A stretch of DNA of 37,506 nt from an uncultured Planctomycetaceae bacterium (GCA_903861195.1 CAIOTJ010000389.1:1-37506), one strand, 5' to 3'. Shown: positions 19,119-26,435, counted from the first letter of the stretch. Notes: generated by a model from the sequence alone, not told the origin. Translations and numbers: made by a program.

Positions 19119-20492
19119 TCACGGCTGATCCGCTGGGGCCGTCCCGCCAGCGGCCGAGCCTCCCCCGGTGTATTGCGGCAGCAGTTCCACCCGCAACAGG
19201 CGGCGATCGTCGGCGTTCCAGGTTGTCGGAACGTCATTCCCTTCTGTGACCAACCGCAGCGCGGCGAGATGAATCGCCTGCCGCAGCGGCATTGGCAGTT
19301 GCTGGAATTGCGGAGTCGACACCAGCCAGCTGAGGGGCTGCCGCAATAGCCGGGTGTGGAGATCGAGTTGCCGCAGGGGGCGCGAGTCGGCTGGCCCGGC
19401 CGATTCGAACCAGGTGCGGTAGTCGTCCCGTCCCGCCACGGGCTGAGGGAGGGGGGGTTCGTCCCACAACAGCATCGTGCGGACGAAGTCGGGGAGGGTT
19501 TCGAGGGGGCGTCCCAACTCGTGTTCGTACCGCAGGCGGGTCAGCAGGGTCTGGAATCGCGTCTGGTGATCATGCACCATCAGGGCCACCACATCGCTGG
19601 TCCCCTGCAGATGCCGCACCGTGGCCCGCGGCAGTTGTTCTGCGGTCAATTGCACCGCAGTGGTCACGGTCTCAAACCTCTGGCGCGCCGCGGTGGTGGT
19701 CAGATTTCCGCGGTGTCGGGGGGGAAGCTGCTCTCCCGAGACATACCAACCTCCCCAGCGCTGGTCGTACGGCGTCGTGTGATCGACCAGCGGCAGGCCC
19801 GACTCGGGTTTCCCCTCGGGGGTGGTGAACATCGACCGCAGCAGATAGCCCGGCACCTGCCGCGTCGTCTCCGCCACGTGGCACGCCAGGCACGATTCGG
19901 TCCGCTGGAACAGCGGGGCTCGCTGGCGGCGTTCGGTGGCGTTCGTCCCGGTGGCGTTGCGGAGCACCTCGGCCACGGAGGCCAGATAAAAAACCGGTCC
20001 GCGCAGAGGATCGATGGCGCTGATCTCGTAATTGTTCGCGCCGGGAGTCCACGCCACCGACACCTGGTCGTTGAAGTAAATCGCTCGCGGGTTATCGGGG
20101 GAAATCTGGTGCCCCTGTCGGGCATTCCGGGCAAACACCAGCAACTGCGACGACTCACTGATCTCCAGCGCCTTCAGCAGGGCCGACAAGTCACCGGGAC
20201 GGGGCGCATCGTCCCCCGGCGAATGCCATTCGCGCTGCAGCCGGGCGACGGCGTTGTCGCTGGCTGCGAAGTACTGGATCGGGCTTGTCCGATAGGGGAG
20301 TCTCGCCAGTCGCTCTGGTGTCCGTTCTTCTGGATCCAGTTTCCCGGTCACCGGGTTCTCTTGCGCTGACACTCCGGTCGCACCCGCCAACAGCAGTGCC
20401 CACAGCAGCATCCCCGGTGGCAGTCTGGGGAGCCGCCCCGTCGTCCCCTGGTGCAGTGGCAACTCGCCAGAACAACCGGTTCCGGGTAACAT
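19119..20492 (-). CDS. Exported single-heme c-type cytochrome-like protein
   Basis: From the ATG at 20492 the product is 457 residues. A hydrophobic signal core (MLLWALLLAGATGVSA) lies at residues 28-43, with Arg residues before it and a plausible AxA-type cleavage site, so it is probably periplasmic. One CxxCH heme-binding motif (SCLACHVAE, Cys201 to His205) indicates covalent c-type heme. The rest has no recognised domain, although it resembles uncharacterised planctomycete cytochromes with a single heme. Alternative in-frame ATGs lie at 20525 (longer; its codon abuts the histidine kinase start) and 20411 (no basic n-region). The start is therefore uncertain. Its divergent position next to a two-component pair suggests, without proof, a sensing or redox link. 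Confidence 0.75.
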   Translation of the reverse strand: MLPGTGCSGELPLHQGTTGRLPRLPPGMLLWALLLAGATGVSAQENPVTGKLDPEERTPERLARLPYRTSPIQYFAASDNAVARLQREWHSPGDDAPRPGDLSALLKALEISESSQLLVFARNARQGHQISPDNPRAIYFNDQVSVAWTPGANNYEISAIDPLRGPVFYLASVAEVLRNATGTNATERRQRAPLFQRTESCLACHVAETTRQVPGYLLRSMFTTPEGKPESGLPLVDHTTPYDQRWGGWYVSGEQLPPRHRGNLTTTAARQRFETVTTAVQLTAEQLPRATVRHLQGTSDVVALMVHDHQTRFQTLLTRLRYEHELGRPLETLPDFVRTMLLWDEPPLPQPVAGRDDYRTWFESAGPADSRPLRQLDLHTRLLRQPLSWLVSTPQFQQLPMPLRQAIHLAALRLVTEGNDVPTTWNADDRRLLRVELLPQYTGGGSAAGGTAPADQP

Positions 20493-20523
20493 CAGGAGAT
20501 CTTCATTCGAGTTCGCCCACCCC

Positions 20524-21591
20524 ATGTTCCAACGCTCTTCACTCGCCTGGCCCATCGTTCTGGTCGCCGTTCTCGTGCCGCTGATCGTGGCCCTGATGGT
20601 GATCTGGATCGTCAATCAGACCCAGGCCGGGCACTGGGTGCTGCTGGTGATTGGCGTGATCTTCATCTCCCTCATTCTGGCGGGAGTGGTGGCCTATTTC
20701 TACTGGACCATCCGCGAGATGCGGCTCAACCGGCGGCAGGCGAACTTTCTCGACGCGGTGACCCACGAACTCAAAAGCCCCATCGCCTCGCTCAAGCTCT
20801 GTTTGCAGACGCTCGACCTGCGGAACGTCACTGCCGACCAGTCGCGTGAACTGCACCGCTACATGCTGGAAGACATCCAGCGGCTCGATGGGTTGATCGA
20901 TCACATGCTGATGGTGGCCCGGCTGGGAGATGAGACCCGTCCCATCAACACCGAAGAAATCTCACTGCCCGTGATGCTGCGGGGATGTGTCGAGGAGATT
21001 CGGCGACGTTACCAGCTCGACCTGAGTCAGGTGCAGCTCGATTGCCAGGAGTGCCTGGTCCGCTGCCAGCCCAAGGAGTTGGAAATCGTCTTTCTGAACC
21101 TGCTCGACAACGCGGTGAAATACGGAGGTGAGCCGCCGCAGGTCTCGGTCGACTGTCGCCCCAGCCGACGGGGACGGGCCATCGCCCGGATTTCCGACAA
21201 CGGTTCCGGCGTCGGGTTCGACATGCGCCACAAGATTTTCCAGCGGTTCTACCGGGGTGGGTCGGAGCTGGAGCGGACCACCAAGGGGACCGGGCTGGGG
21301 CTGCACATCGTCAAGTCGCTGGTCGGGCGCATGCGGGGCCGGATCTCGGTGCACAGCCGCGGCTCATTGCCCGGAGCCACTTTCGAGGTCGATCTGCCAC
21401 TCGTGGCAGCTCCTGGACCGAATGCGCCAGGCGCTAATGCCACCCCGGCCATCGTCCCGGCGGCGGCCATTCCCGTCACGACGTCGGCTGCAGAGACCCG
21501 TCCCATGACCGAGGAGGAATCAGCACAATCCCTCTCCCGGGAGCGTGAGCTGGTCGCGTCTGGTCCTGTGACCGCTGCGAAGGTGCCATGA
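20524..21591 (+). CDS. Membrane sensor histidine kinase
   Basis: The 355-residue product has two transmembrane helices at about 10-30 and 39-61 with almost no periplasmic loop between them, so it probably senses membrane or intracellular signals. The HisKA domain carries the phosphoacceptor His81 in THELKSPIASL. The ATPase domain has the N box (LLDNAVKYGG, Asn196), G1 box (SDNGSGVG, Asp225) and G2 box (KGTGLGLHI, 254-262). A Pro/Ala-rich tail of about 70 residues follows. It phosphorylates the response regulator encoded immediately downstream, with a 4-bp ATGA overlap. No HAMP domain is evident. No clear Shine-Dalgarno site precedes the ATG. Confidence 0.93.
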   Translation: MFQRSSLAWPIVLVAVLVPLIVALMVIWIVNQTQAGHWVLLVIGVIFISLILAGVVAYFYWTIREMRLNRRQANFLDAVTHELKSPIASLKLCLQTLDLRNVTADQSRELHRYMLEDIQRLDGLIDHMLMVARLGDETRPINTEEISLPVMLRGCVEEIRRRYQLDLSQVQLDCQECLVRCQPKELEIVFLNLLDNAVKYGGEPPQVSVDCRPSRRGRAIARISDNGSGVGFDMRHKIFQRFYRGGSELERTTKGTGLGLHIVKSLVGRMRGRISVHSRGSLPGATFEVDLPLVAAPGPNAPGANATPAIVPAAAIPVTTSAAETRPMTEEESAQSLSRERELVASGPVTAAKVP

Positions 21592-22340
21592 AACCGCGGA
21601 TTTTAATTGTCGAAGACGAGCGGCACATCGGCATTCCGCTCAAGTTCAATTGCGATGCCGAGGGTTACGAAACCACCCTGGTGGAAGATGGTCCGTCGGC
21701 CCTGCGGCTGCTGGGTCAGACCGCCACGGCATTTGACCTGGTGATTCTCGACCTCATGCTGCCGCAGATGAGCGGCTACACCGTGCTGGAGAACCTGCGC
21801 CGCATGGGGGTGCAGGTCCCCGTGCTGATCCTGTCGGCCCGCACGCTGTCGGAGGACCGGGTGCGCGGCTTCGACCTGGGGGCCGACCAGTACATGACCA
21901 AGCCGTTTGAACTGCCCGAACTTCTGTCGCGGGTGCGCGGCCTTCTGGCGCGGCATGCCCAGATCCGCGGGCAGGGGGTGGTGGCGGCTCCCGTGCGTGA
22001 CGAGATCTACGAGTTTGCCGAGTGCCTCGTCGACTTCGCCCGCCACGAAGTGACCGTGCGCGGAGAACCCCGGTCGCTCACCGCCCTCGAGATGAAGCTC
22101 TTCCGGTTCTTCACCGAGCATGAGGGGGTCGTACTGACCCGCAATCAATTGCTCGACAACGTCTGGGGTTTCGACTCGAATTCCACCGCCCGGACGGTCG
22201 ACAATTTCATCGCCCGGCTGCGGCAGCATTTCGAGCTCGACCCGGCGAAACCCCGGCACTTTCTTTCGGTGCGCGGGGTCGGTTACCGGTTCGTTCAAAA
22301 TCCCCAGGAGCGGGCGGAAACCGCCGACGACTCGGTCTAG
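21588..22340 (+). CDS. OmpR/PhoB-family response regulator
   Basis: The 250-residue product has an N-terminal receiver domain with acidic residues E9/D10, phosphoacceptor Asp55 in VILDLMLP, Ser83 and Lys105 in YMTKPF. A C-terminal winged-helix DNA-binding domain at about 130-235 includes ARTVDNFIARLRQHFE and the closing wing SVRGVGYRF. It is the cognate regulator of the kinase at 20524, whose stop codon overlaps its start. The target genes are not shown by the sequence; the divergent cytochrome gene is one candidate. The stop codon lies within a 17-bp tandem duplication. Confidence 0.95.
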   Translation: MKPRILIVEDERHIGIPLKFNCDAEGYETTLVEDGPSALRLLGQTATAFDLVILDLMLPQMSGYTVLENLRRMGVQVPVLILSARTLSEDRVRGFDLGADQYMTKPFELPELLSRVRGLLARHAQIRGQGVVAAPVRDEIYEFAECLVDFARHEVTVRGEPRSLTALEMKLFRFFTEHEGVVLTRNQLLDNVWGFDSNSTARTVDNFIARLRQHFELDPAKPRHFLSVRGVGYRFVQNPQERAETADDSV

Positions 22341-22356
22341 CCGACGACTCGGTCTA
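22323..22356 (+). repeat. Exact 17-bp tandem duplication across the response regulator stop
   Basis: GCCGACGACTCGGTCTA occurs at 22323-22339 and again directly at 22340-22356. The first copy encodes the last residues and most of the stop codon; the second lies just after it. It looks like a replication-slippage duplication. Confidence 0.9.
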
Positions 22357-22523
22357 ATGGAGGCCCGTCTGGGTTGCGTTGGGGGACGTCGCCTGTCCGG
22401 CGTTGATTGCGCAACGTCAGTCAGGTCGGCTCCGCCGTCGCTGGCACTCGCCGAACGCGATTGCTTAATCGGGGCGAACGGACGGACGCACATCGGGAGT
22501 CAAGACCCATTGGCCCCGCAATC

Positions 22524-24053
22524 TCAGTGCAGTCGCAGAGGATCGAGATACTCCCGGACGAGTTGCGGCCCGGCAATGGGCCGGCCCTGAAGATCGCGAC
22601 TTTCTTCGGTGATCAGAAAGTTCCCGAACTGCCAGACCGTGTCGTCCAGGTGCGCGTTGGGGGTGGCCGCCAACTCGCTTTCGACCGGGGTCCAGTCGAG
22701 CGGTATCGAAGGCACCCGGCCCAGGTAGGGACGGGCGAAATCGAGAATCTCGTCGTCCGGAAGTTCCTCGGGGACTCGCACCCCCGAATCGGGATTCCGC
22801 AGCATCCAGCCCACGGCGGCCAGCACCGAGGCGGCTACCTGCAGGGTCGTGGCGTTCTGCCCCGGCACCAGGGCCCGGGCTTCTTCGATCGACAGGATGG
22901 TGCCGCACCACCACGACTTGTAATCGTGCCCCATCAAGAGCACCCCCAACTCGTCGTAGCCATGGGTGATGTCATCTCCCATGATGTGCCACTTATCGTG
23001 CCGCTGGAAGCCGTTGGTCCGCACCTCTTCCAGACACTCCACCGCCTGCGGGCAGGGCAGATAAGAATAGTGCACCGTGGGGCGGTAGATGGCCTCGCCC
23101 TCGGGATTCATCAGCGAGAGGTAGTGCGACAGGGTAAACGCCTCGCCGTGGCGGATGATCATGCCCACCAGCTCAGCCGAGGGAACCCGCGTCTTGACGA
23201 ACGTGTTGATGCCGAAGTCACGCAGACAGATCTGGTTGCGGGGACCGGAGGAGTGCTGGCACGAGCCGGTGGGCAGCAGCCGTTCGTGGGTTCCCCAGCC
23301 CATTTCGGCCGGGGCGGTTCCCTCTTCAAAGAGACCTTCGACGCTCCAGGTGTTGAAGAACACGTTGCCCGGGCGGCGCAGTTTGGTGGCCTGCGTATCG
23401 CGTTCGCTGATGTGCAGGACCCGCACCCCCAGCAGGTAGGCGAGCGCCGCGTATTCGCGGTCGGCGAGGGCCCGTTCGAGCGAATGGCGACGGGGGTCAT
23501 AGGGGCGGTCGCTCAGCAGACGGTAGGTAATGTCGCGCAGGGCCCGCTTGGTGAAATGCGAAACCAGTCCTGGGTTCGCCCCATGTTCGAGCACCGCGGT
23601 CGTGCCGTGGTTGCCCCCCCATTCGCGGAACAGGTCCCTGAGCTTCATGTGCCGGGCGTAGAGGGTCCTCTCCTGCGGCGACTTGCGGTCGGCTTCGTGA
23701 TAGGGGTTCCAGAGCTCCACCGAGGTGTTGATGTAGAGCACTTGGTGGTTGTGGCACCAGCGCAGAATGTCGGCGCACTCGATGTTCCACGCCAGGTCGA
23801 TGATCAAGTCGCCCGGCCCGACGTACTTGCCCAGTTCGGTCGAGAGATTCTCGGGGGTGATTCGTTCGTCGGAGAACTTCACCCCCTTCGCCTTCCACGG
23901 CAGGATCTTCTCGCTCGCCTTTTCGGCGAAGTCCATCACGGTGATGCGGCTCAAGGGAACGGCCAGATGTCGTTCGATGAGGGGCAGGGTGCATTGGGCC
24001 ACCCCGCCAAAACCAACCAGCAACACCCGACCCTGGAACTCGAACCTCGTCAT
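22524..24053 (-). CDS. Homospermidine synthase
   Basis: The 509-residue cytoplasmic protein matches bacterial homospermidine synthase, which joins two putrescine molecules (or spermidine and putrescine) in an NAD-dependent aminobutyl transfer. Visible features are the N-terminal Rossmann motif VLLVGFGGVAQCTLPLIERHL, the conserved WNIECADILRWC and NTSVELWNPYHE segments, LEHGANPGLVSHF, and the internal NTWSVEGLFEEG region. The length is typical. The start ATG at 24053 has AAAGGG about 8 nt upstream (24061-24067 on the plus strand). It is divergent from the retron and appears to have its own promoter 200 nt upstream. The fold is related to saccharopine dehydrogenase, but the motifs are specific to homospermidine synthase. 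Confidence 0.92.
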   Translation of the reverse strand: MTRFEFQGRVLLVGFGGVAQCTLPLIERHLAVPLSRITVMDFAEKASEKILPWKAKGVKFSDERITPENLSTELGKYVGPGDLIIDLAWNIECADILRWCHNHQVLYINTSVELWNPYHEADRKSPQERTLYARHMKLRDLFREWGGNHGTTAVLEHGANPGLVSHFTKRALRDITYRLLSDRPYDPRRHSLERALADREYAALAYLLGVRVLHISERDTQATKLRRPGNVFFNTWSVEGLFEEGTAPAEMGWGTHERLLPTGSCQHSSGPRNQICLRDFGINTFVKTRVPSAELVGMIIRHGEAFTLSHYLSLMNPEGEAIYRPTVHYSYLPCPQAVECLEEVRTNGFQRHDKWHIMGDDITHGYDELGVLLMGHDYKSWWCGTILSIEEARALVPGQNATTLQVAASVLAAVGWMLRNPDSGVRVPEELPDDEILDFARPYLGRVPSIPLDWTPVESELAATPNAHLDDTVWQFGNFLITEESRDLQGRPIAGPQLVREYLDPLRLH

Positions 24054-24234
24054 TCAGTTTCCCTTTCTGGTCTCTGCGCGATTTCCCGGGCGCACGCCTC
24101 CCTGTCAGCCCGTTCCATCGCCTTCAGTCAGAGCTGGTCGATTCCAACCCGCTCCGACTCCGCCAGCCGACCTGTTCCATCCCTCCACGGACGATTGGTG
24201 AACAGGCCCGGCACCGAGAACAGCCGCAATCACT

Positions 24235-24250
24235 CGGTCACCATTGACCG
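24235..24250. repeat. Inverted repeat in the homospermidine synthase leader (operator or hairpin)
   Basis: CGGTCA (24235-24240) and TGACCG (24245-24250) form a perfect 6-bp inverted repeat around CCAT. It lies about 11 bp downstream of the predicted transcription start of the homospermidine synthase promoter, a usual place for a repressor site or an mRNA 5' hairpin. Confidence 0.35.
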
Positions 24251-24267
24251 CCTGCGGACAAGCCCAA

Positions 24268-24295
24268 ATTTTAGGCCTGTCGGTCGAAATGTAAA
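24268..24295 (-). promoter_or_regulatory. Predicted promoter of homospermidine synthase
   Basis: On the minus strand, TTTACA (24295-24290) and TAAAAT (24273-24268) are separated by 16 bp, each matching 5/6 of the sigma70 consensus. Transcription would start near 24261, giving a leader of about 208 nt. This is the best-scoring promoter I saw in the window. It is back-to-back with the retron promoter. Confidence 0.55.
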
Positions 24296-24326
24296 GCTGT
24301 GCGGCGGAAGGATTTGGACGCTGCGT

Positions 24327-24354
24327 TTGACCCAGCCCATAGATCCGCTACATT
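24327..24354 (+). promoter_or_regulatory. Predicted retron promoter
   Basis: TTGACC at 24327-24332 and TACATT at 24349-24354 are separated by 16 bp (5/6 and 4/6 consensus matches). The predicted transcription start at about 24361 falls at the first bases of the retron RNA, two bases before the a1 segment. That agreement was not used in finding the RNA and supports both calls. Confidence 0.6.
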
Positions 24355-24362
24355 CGACATCG

Positions 24363-24381
24363 TGGCCAGCGGGCCGCACAA
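24363..24381 (+). repeat. Retron a1 inverted-repeat arm
   Basis: TGGCCAGCGGGCCGCACAA is the 5' arm that pairs with a2 at 24513-24531. It ends in A directly before the presumed branch G24382, the same arrangement as in the E. coli Ec86 retron RNA. Confidence 0.85.
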
Positions 24382-24387
24382 GCTGCT

Positions 24388-24432
24388 GTTTGGCGCTTCC
24401 CGCGTCAAACGCCTGCGGGGATACCCCGTGGG
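24388..24432 (+). other. msr tandem stem-loops
   Basis: Stem 1 pairs 24388-24396 with 24402-24410, with a single G-U pair and a 5-nt pyrimidine loop. Stem 2 pairs 24412-24420 with 24424-24432, with two central wobble pairs and an ATA loop. One base (G24411) separates them. Two or three short stems of 7-10 bp at this place are the recognition elements that retron RTs bind. Confidence 0.8.
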
Positions 24433-24447
24433 AGAGTCATTGTCTGC

Positions 24448-24510
24448 CATTCGGATGGGAAGCATCGTACGCTGCGACCTTGCACCGCACGACGCTTCGC
24501 CACAGGAACG
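24448..24510 (+). other. msd hairpin (template for the msDNA)
   Basis: The central stem pairs 24459-24476 with 24481-24498: 18 columns with three mismatches (A-C, A-C, C-C) and one G-T. It extends outward through 24456-24458/24500-24502 with G24499 bulged, then a 3x3 internal loop, then 24448-24452/24506-24510. Mismatched long msd stems are common in retrons. Confidence 0.7.
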
Positions 24511-24512
24511 AG

Positions 24513-24531
24513 TTGGGCGGCCCGCTGGTCA
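24513..24531 (+). repeat. Retron a2 inverted-repeat arm
   Basis: TTGGGCGGCCCGCTGGTCA is complementary to a1 at 24363-24381 and marks the 3' end of the msd part. The RT start codon is 162 bp further on. Confidence 0.85.
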
Positions 24532-24693
24532 ATCTGCTTCCCAACCGGGTTCTCTGCCGCGAGGTTCCACGAGTTCTGTGGTTCCCGGTCCTGGTTCCCG
24601 ATTTTGTTCCGCTTTTTTGTGTTCTCGGATTTTTTTCGTGGGCACGGCTGTCGGCAGAGTGCCTCAGACCGGTTTCCTGGAGTCCCCCACCGC
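24532..24693 (+). other. Spacer between retron RNA and RT gene, with T-runs
   Basis: The segment holds a possible structured element: ACCGGG (24544-24549) pairs with CCCGGT (24584-24589), enclosing CCAC/GTGG at 24567-24570/24578-24581. Two T-runs of unusual length for this GC-rich DNA follow at 24613-24618 and 24630-24636. They could partly terminate or attenuate transcription between the RNA and the RT gene, but no hairpin directly abuts either run. GGAG at 24679-24682 is the likely RT ribosome binding site, 11 nt from the ATG. An in-frame TTG at 24604 would add 30 residues and lies in the T-rich part, so I reject it as the start. Confidence 0.5.
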
Positions 24694-25983
24694 ATGGGTT
24701 GGTTGGTTTGGCTGTGGCGGCTCCTCACGGGGACTCCGCAAACCACTGTGGCATCCGTGGCGGCACCCAACCGCATGGCGGCCCACTCCGCACCGGGTCG
24801 CTCCCGCCGGCCCCGGCGACGCTGGCGGCTGGTCCCCCTGCGGTACCAGCGTCCCGCCAACCGCACTGCACCCCACCTCGTCAAGCAGCTTCCGTACCGG
24901 TTCGCCCGCCGCAGTGCCGACCTCCGGCACTGGAACGATCTCAGCCAGGATGGCCAACTGCGGCGACTCGAACAGTTGGGCCTCCCGGTGCTCGCTGGTC
25001 CCGACGACATCGCCTGTTGGCTCTCCCTCTCGGCGGGACAACTCGCGTGGCTGACCGGCCGGTTCTGGGAAGGCCGGGCGGCTCCCCGTGTCGCCGCCAG
25101 CCACTACCGCTACCGCTGGATCCAGAAACGTCGGGGTGGCCGGCGGCTGATCGAGGCCCCCAAGCCCCGGCTCAAGCGGGTGCAGCAGCAGATCCTGGCC
25201 GAGATTCTCGGCCGTATTCCGCCGCATGTCGCCGCCCAGGGATTTGTAATGGGCCGGTCGATTCTGACCAACGCCCAGCCGCATGTGGGCCAGGCGGTGC
25301 TGCTGAAGCTCGACCTTGAGAATTTCTATCCCAGCGTGAACTATGGGCGGGTGACCGCCATTTTCCGCAGTCTGGGGTATTCCCGCGAGGCGGCCATCTG
25401 GCTGGCCCGGCTGGTGACCACCGCCGTCCCCGCCGGGTTTTGGGAATCGGGCCGTCCCAGCCATCTGGCCGAGGCCCGCTACCTCCGCCGGCACCTTCCG
25501 CAGGGGGCCCCCACATCCCCGGCGCTCGCCAATCTCTCGGCCTTTGTGCTCGACTTGCGTCTGGCGGGGCTGGCCCGCAGCTTCAACGCCCAGTACACGC
25601 GGTATGCCGACGATCTCACCTTCTCGGGAGACGAGGTCTTCCAGCGCAGTCTGGCGGCGTTCCTGCCGTTGGTCCGGCAGATTGTCGCCCAGGAGCGGTT
25701 TCGATTGCACCCCCAGAAAACCTGCGTGCAGCGCGCTGGTCAGCGGCAGCAGGTGACGGGCATTGTGGTGAATTCGAAGTTGAATGTGCGCCGGGACGAT
25801 TACGACCGGCTCAAGGCGATTCTGAAAAACTGCATCCAGTACGGACCCACATCGCAGAACCGCGACCGGCATCCCGAGTTCGCCAGCCACCTGCGGGGCC
25901 GCATTGCGTTTGTCTCCAGTCTGAACAGCGCGCGGGGAGCCAAATTGCGAGCGTTGTTTGAACAGATCGACTGGAGCCGTTAA
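24694..25983 (+). CDS. Retron reverse transcriptase
   Basis: The 429-residue enzyme copies the msd RNA into 2',5'-branched single-stranded DNA. RT motifs in order: GGRRLIEAPKPRLKRVQQQI (148-167), the retron region X signature NAQPH (193-197, NAxxH), LKLDLENFYPSV with the first catalytic Asp (207), LPQGAPTSPALANL (268-281), catalytic YADDLTFSG (304-312), and the retron region Y signature VTGIVVN (354-360). NAxxH and VTG together separate retron RTs from group II intron and DGR enzymes. About 135 residues precede the RT core: a hydrophobic start (MGWLVWLWRLL), an Arg-rich stretch (36-50), then a helical segment. That makes it longer than Ec86 RT (about 320) and similar in plan to the myxobacterial Mx162/Sa163 RTs as I recall them. 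The msr-msd RNA lies directly upstream. No maturase, HNH or integrase domain is present. Confidence 0.93.
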   Translation: MGWLVWLWRLLTGTPQTTVASVAAPNRMAAHSAPGRSRRPRRRWRLVPLRYQRPANRTAPHLVKQLPYRFARRSADLRHWNDLSQDGQLRRLEQLGLPVLAGPDDIACWLSLSAGQLAWLTGRFWEGRAAPRVAASHYRYRWIQKRRGGRRLIEAPKPRLKRVQQQILAEILGRIPPHVAAQGFVMGRSILTNAQPHVGQAVLLKLDLENFYPSVNYGRVTAIFRSLGYSREAAIWLARLVTTAVPAGFWESGRPSHLAEARYLRRHLPQGAPTSPALANLSAFVLDLRLAGLARSFNAQYTRYADDLTFSGDEVFQRSLAAFLPLVRQIVAQERFRLHPQKTCVQRAGQRQQVTGIVVNSKLNVRRDDYDRLKAILKNCIQYGPTSQNRDRHPEFASHLRGRIAFVSSLNSARGAKLRALFEQIDWSR

Positions 25984-26117
25984 AGATCGATGTCTGCGAT
26001 GTGCTTGGCCTGCCCCCAAGACCGGGCCGCTGAGATCCGCGGCGCCGTGTGCCGCCCACGGGGTGTGTCCCGTGGCGGTTGGTTTTCCACTGGTTCCTCT
26101 CTCCCGAAGTGCGCGAC

Positions 26118-26435
26118 ATGCCTCACGTGGTTCACAACGTTTTTTTCTCGCTTCACGACAGTTCGCCCGAGTCTTGCCAACGGCAGGTCGCGGCGTGCGA
26201 CAAGTACCTGAAGGGGCATGACGGGGTCGTGTATTACAGCGCGGGGGTGTTGTGTCCCTCGCTGGCCCGTCCGGTGAACGACCGGGGGTTCGACGTGGCC
26301 CTGCACGTCGTCTTCGACTCGATGGCCTCGCACGACGCGTACCAGGCCCACCCCCGGCACCAGCAGTTCATCACCGAATCGAAGCCCGGCTGGAAGCAGG
26401 TGCGGGTGTTTGACTCGGAAGTGACCGGAGGATGA
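26118..26435 (+). CDS. Stress-responsive alpha-beta barrel (Dabb) domain protein
   Basis: The 105-residue product fits the small dimeric Dabb (ferredoxin-like) family: an opening strand VVHNVFFSL, the YYSAGVLCPSLARPV...FDVALHVVFDS core and the DAYQAHPRHQQFI helix, where the H-P-x-H segment is typical. The enzymatic role of such proteins is mostly unknown. The open frame starts at 26049, but ATG 26118 places the family's first strand right at the N-terminus. It lies 134 bp after the RT stop on the same strand. Dabb proteins are common housekeeping-type accessories in planctomycetes, so I do not infer a retron role. Confidence 0.8.
   Translation: MPHVVHNVFFSLHDSSPESCQRQVAACDKYLKGHDGVVYYSAGVLCPSLARPVNDRGFDVALHVVFDSMASHDAYQAHPRHQQFITESKPGWKQVRVFDSEVTGG

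Larger units (their letters stand above)
24363..24531 (+). ncRNA. Retron msr-msd non-coding RNA
   Basis: All parts of a retron RNA can be drawn by hand. The a1 segment (24363-24381) pairs with a2 (24513-24531): 17 Watson-Crick pairs, one G-U and one A-G mismatch out of 19, including 12 consecutive pairs. Immediately after a1 comes G24382 in an AGC context, the position and context of the branching guanosine that primes msDNA synthesis through its 2'-OH. The msr part has two adjacent hairpins: 24388-24410 (9 bp including one G-U, loop TTCCC) and 24412-24432 (9 bp, loop ATA). The msd part (24433-24512) folds into a long imperfect hairpin at 24448-24510, with a main stem 24459-24476/24481-24498 around the loop ACCT. 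The reverse transcriptase would copy the msd from near 24510 leftward, giving a DNA of very roughly 70 nt. The RNA is predicted; no covariance search was possible. Confidence 0.85.

Noticed and set aside
19395-19420. GATTCGAACCA string resembling a tRNA T-loop
   Set aside because: It lies inside the cytochrome coding sequence and no acceptor or anticodon stems can be formed around it.
24604-24693. TTG start adding 30 residues to the RT
   Set aside because: It lies in T-rich leader sequence without a ribosome binding site; ATG 24694 has GGAG upstream and starts a plausible helix.
22407-25319. A 970-codon open frame on the plus strand running over homospermidine synthase, the retron RNA and part of the RT
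   Set aside because: It is antisense to a clearly recognisable gene, has biased shadow-frame composition and matches no protein family; it is a by-product of high GC content.
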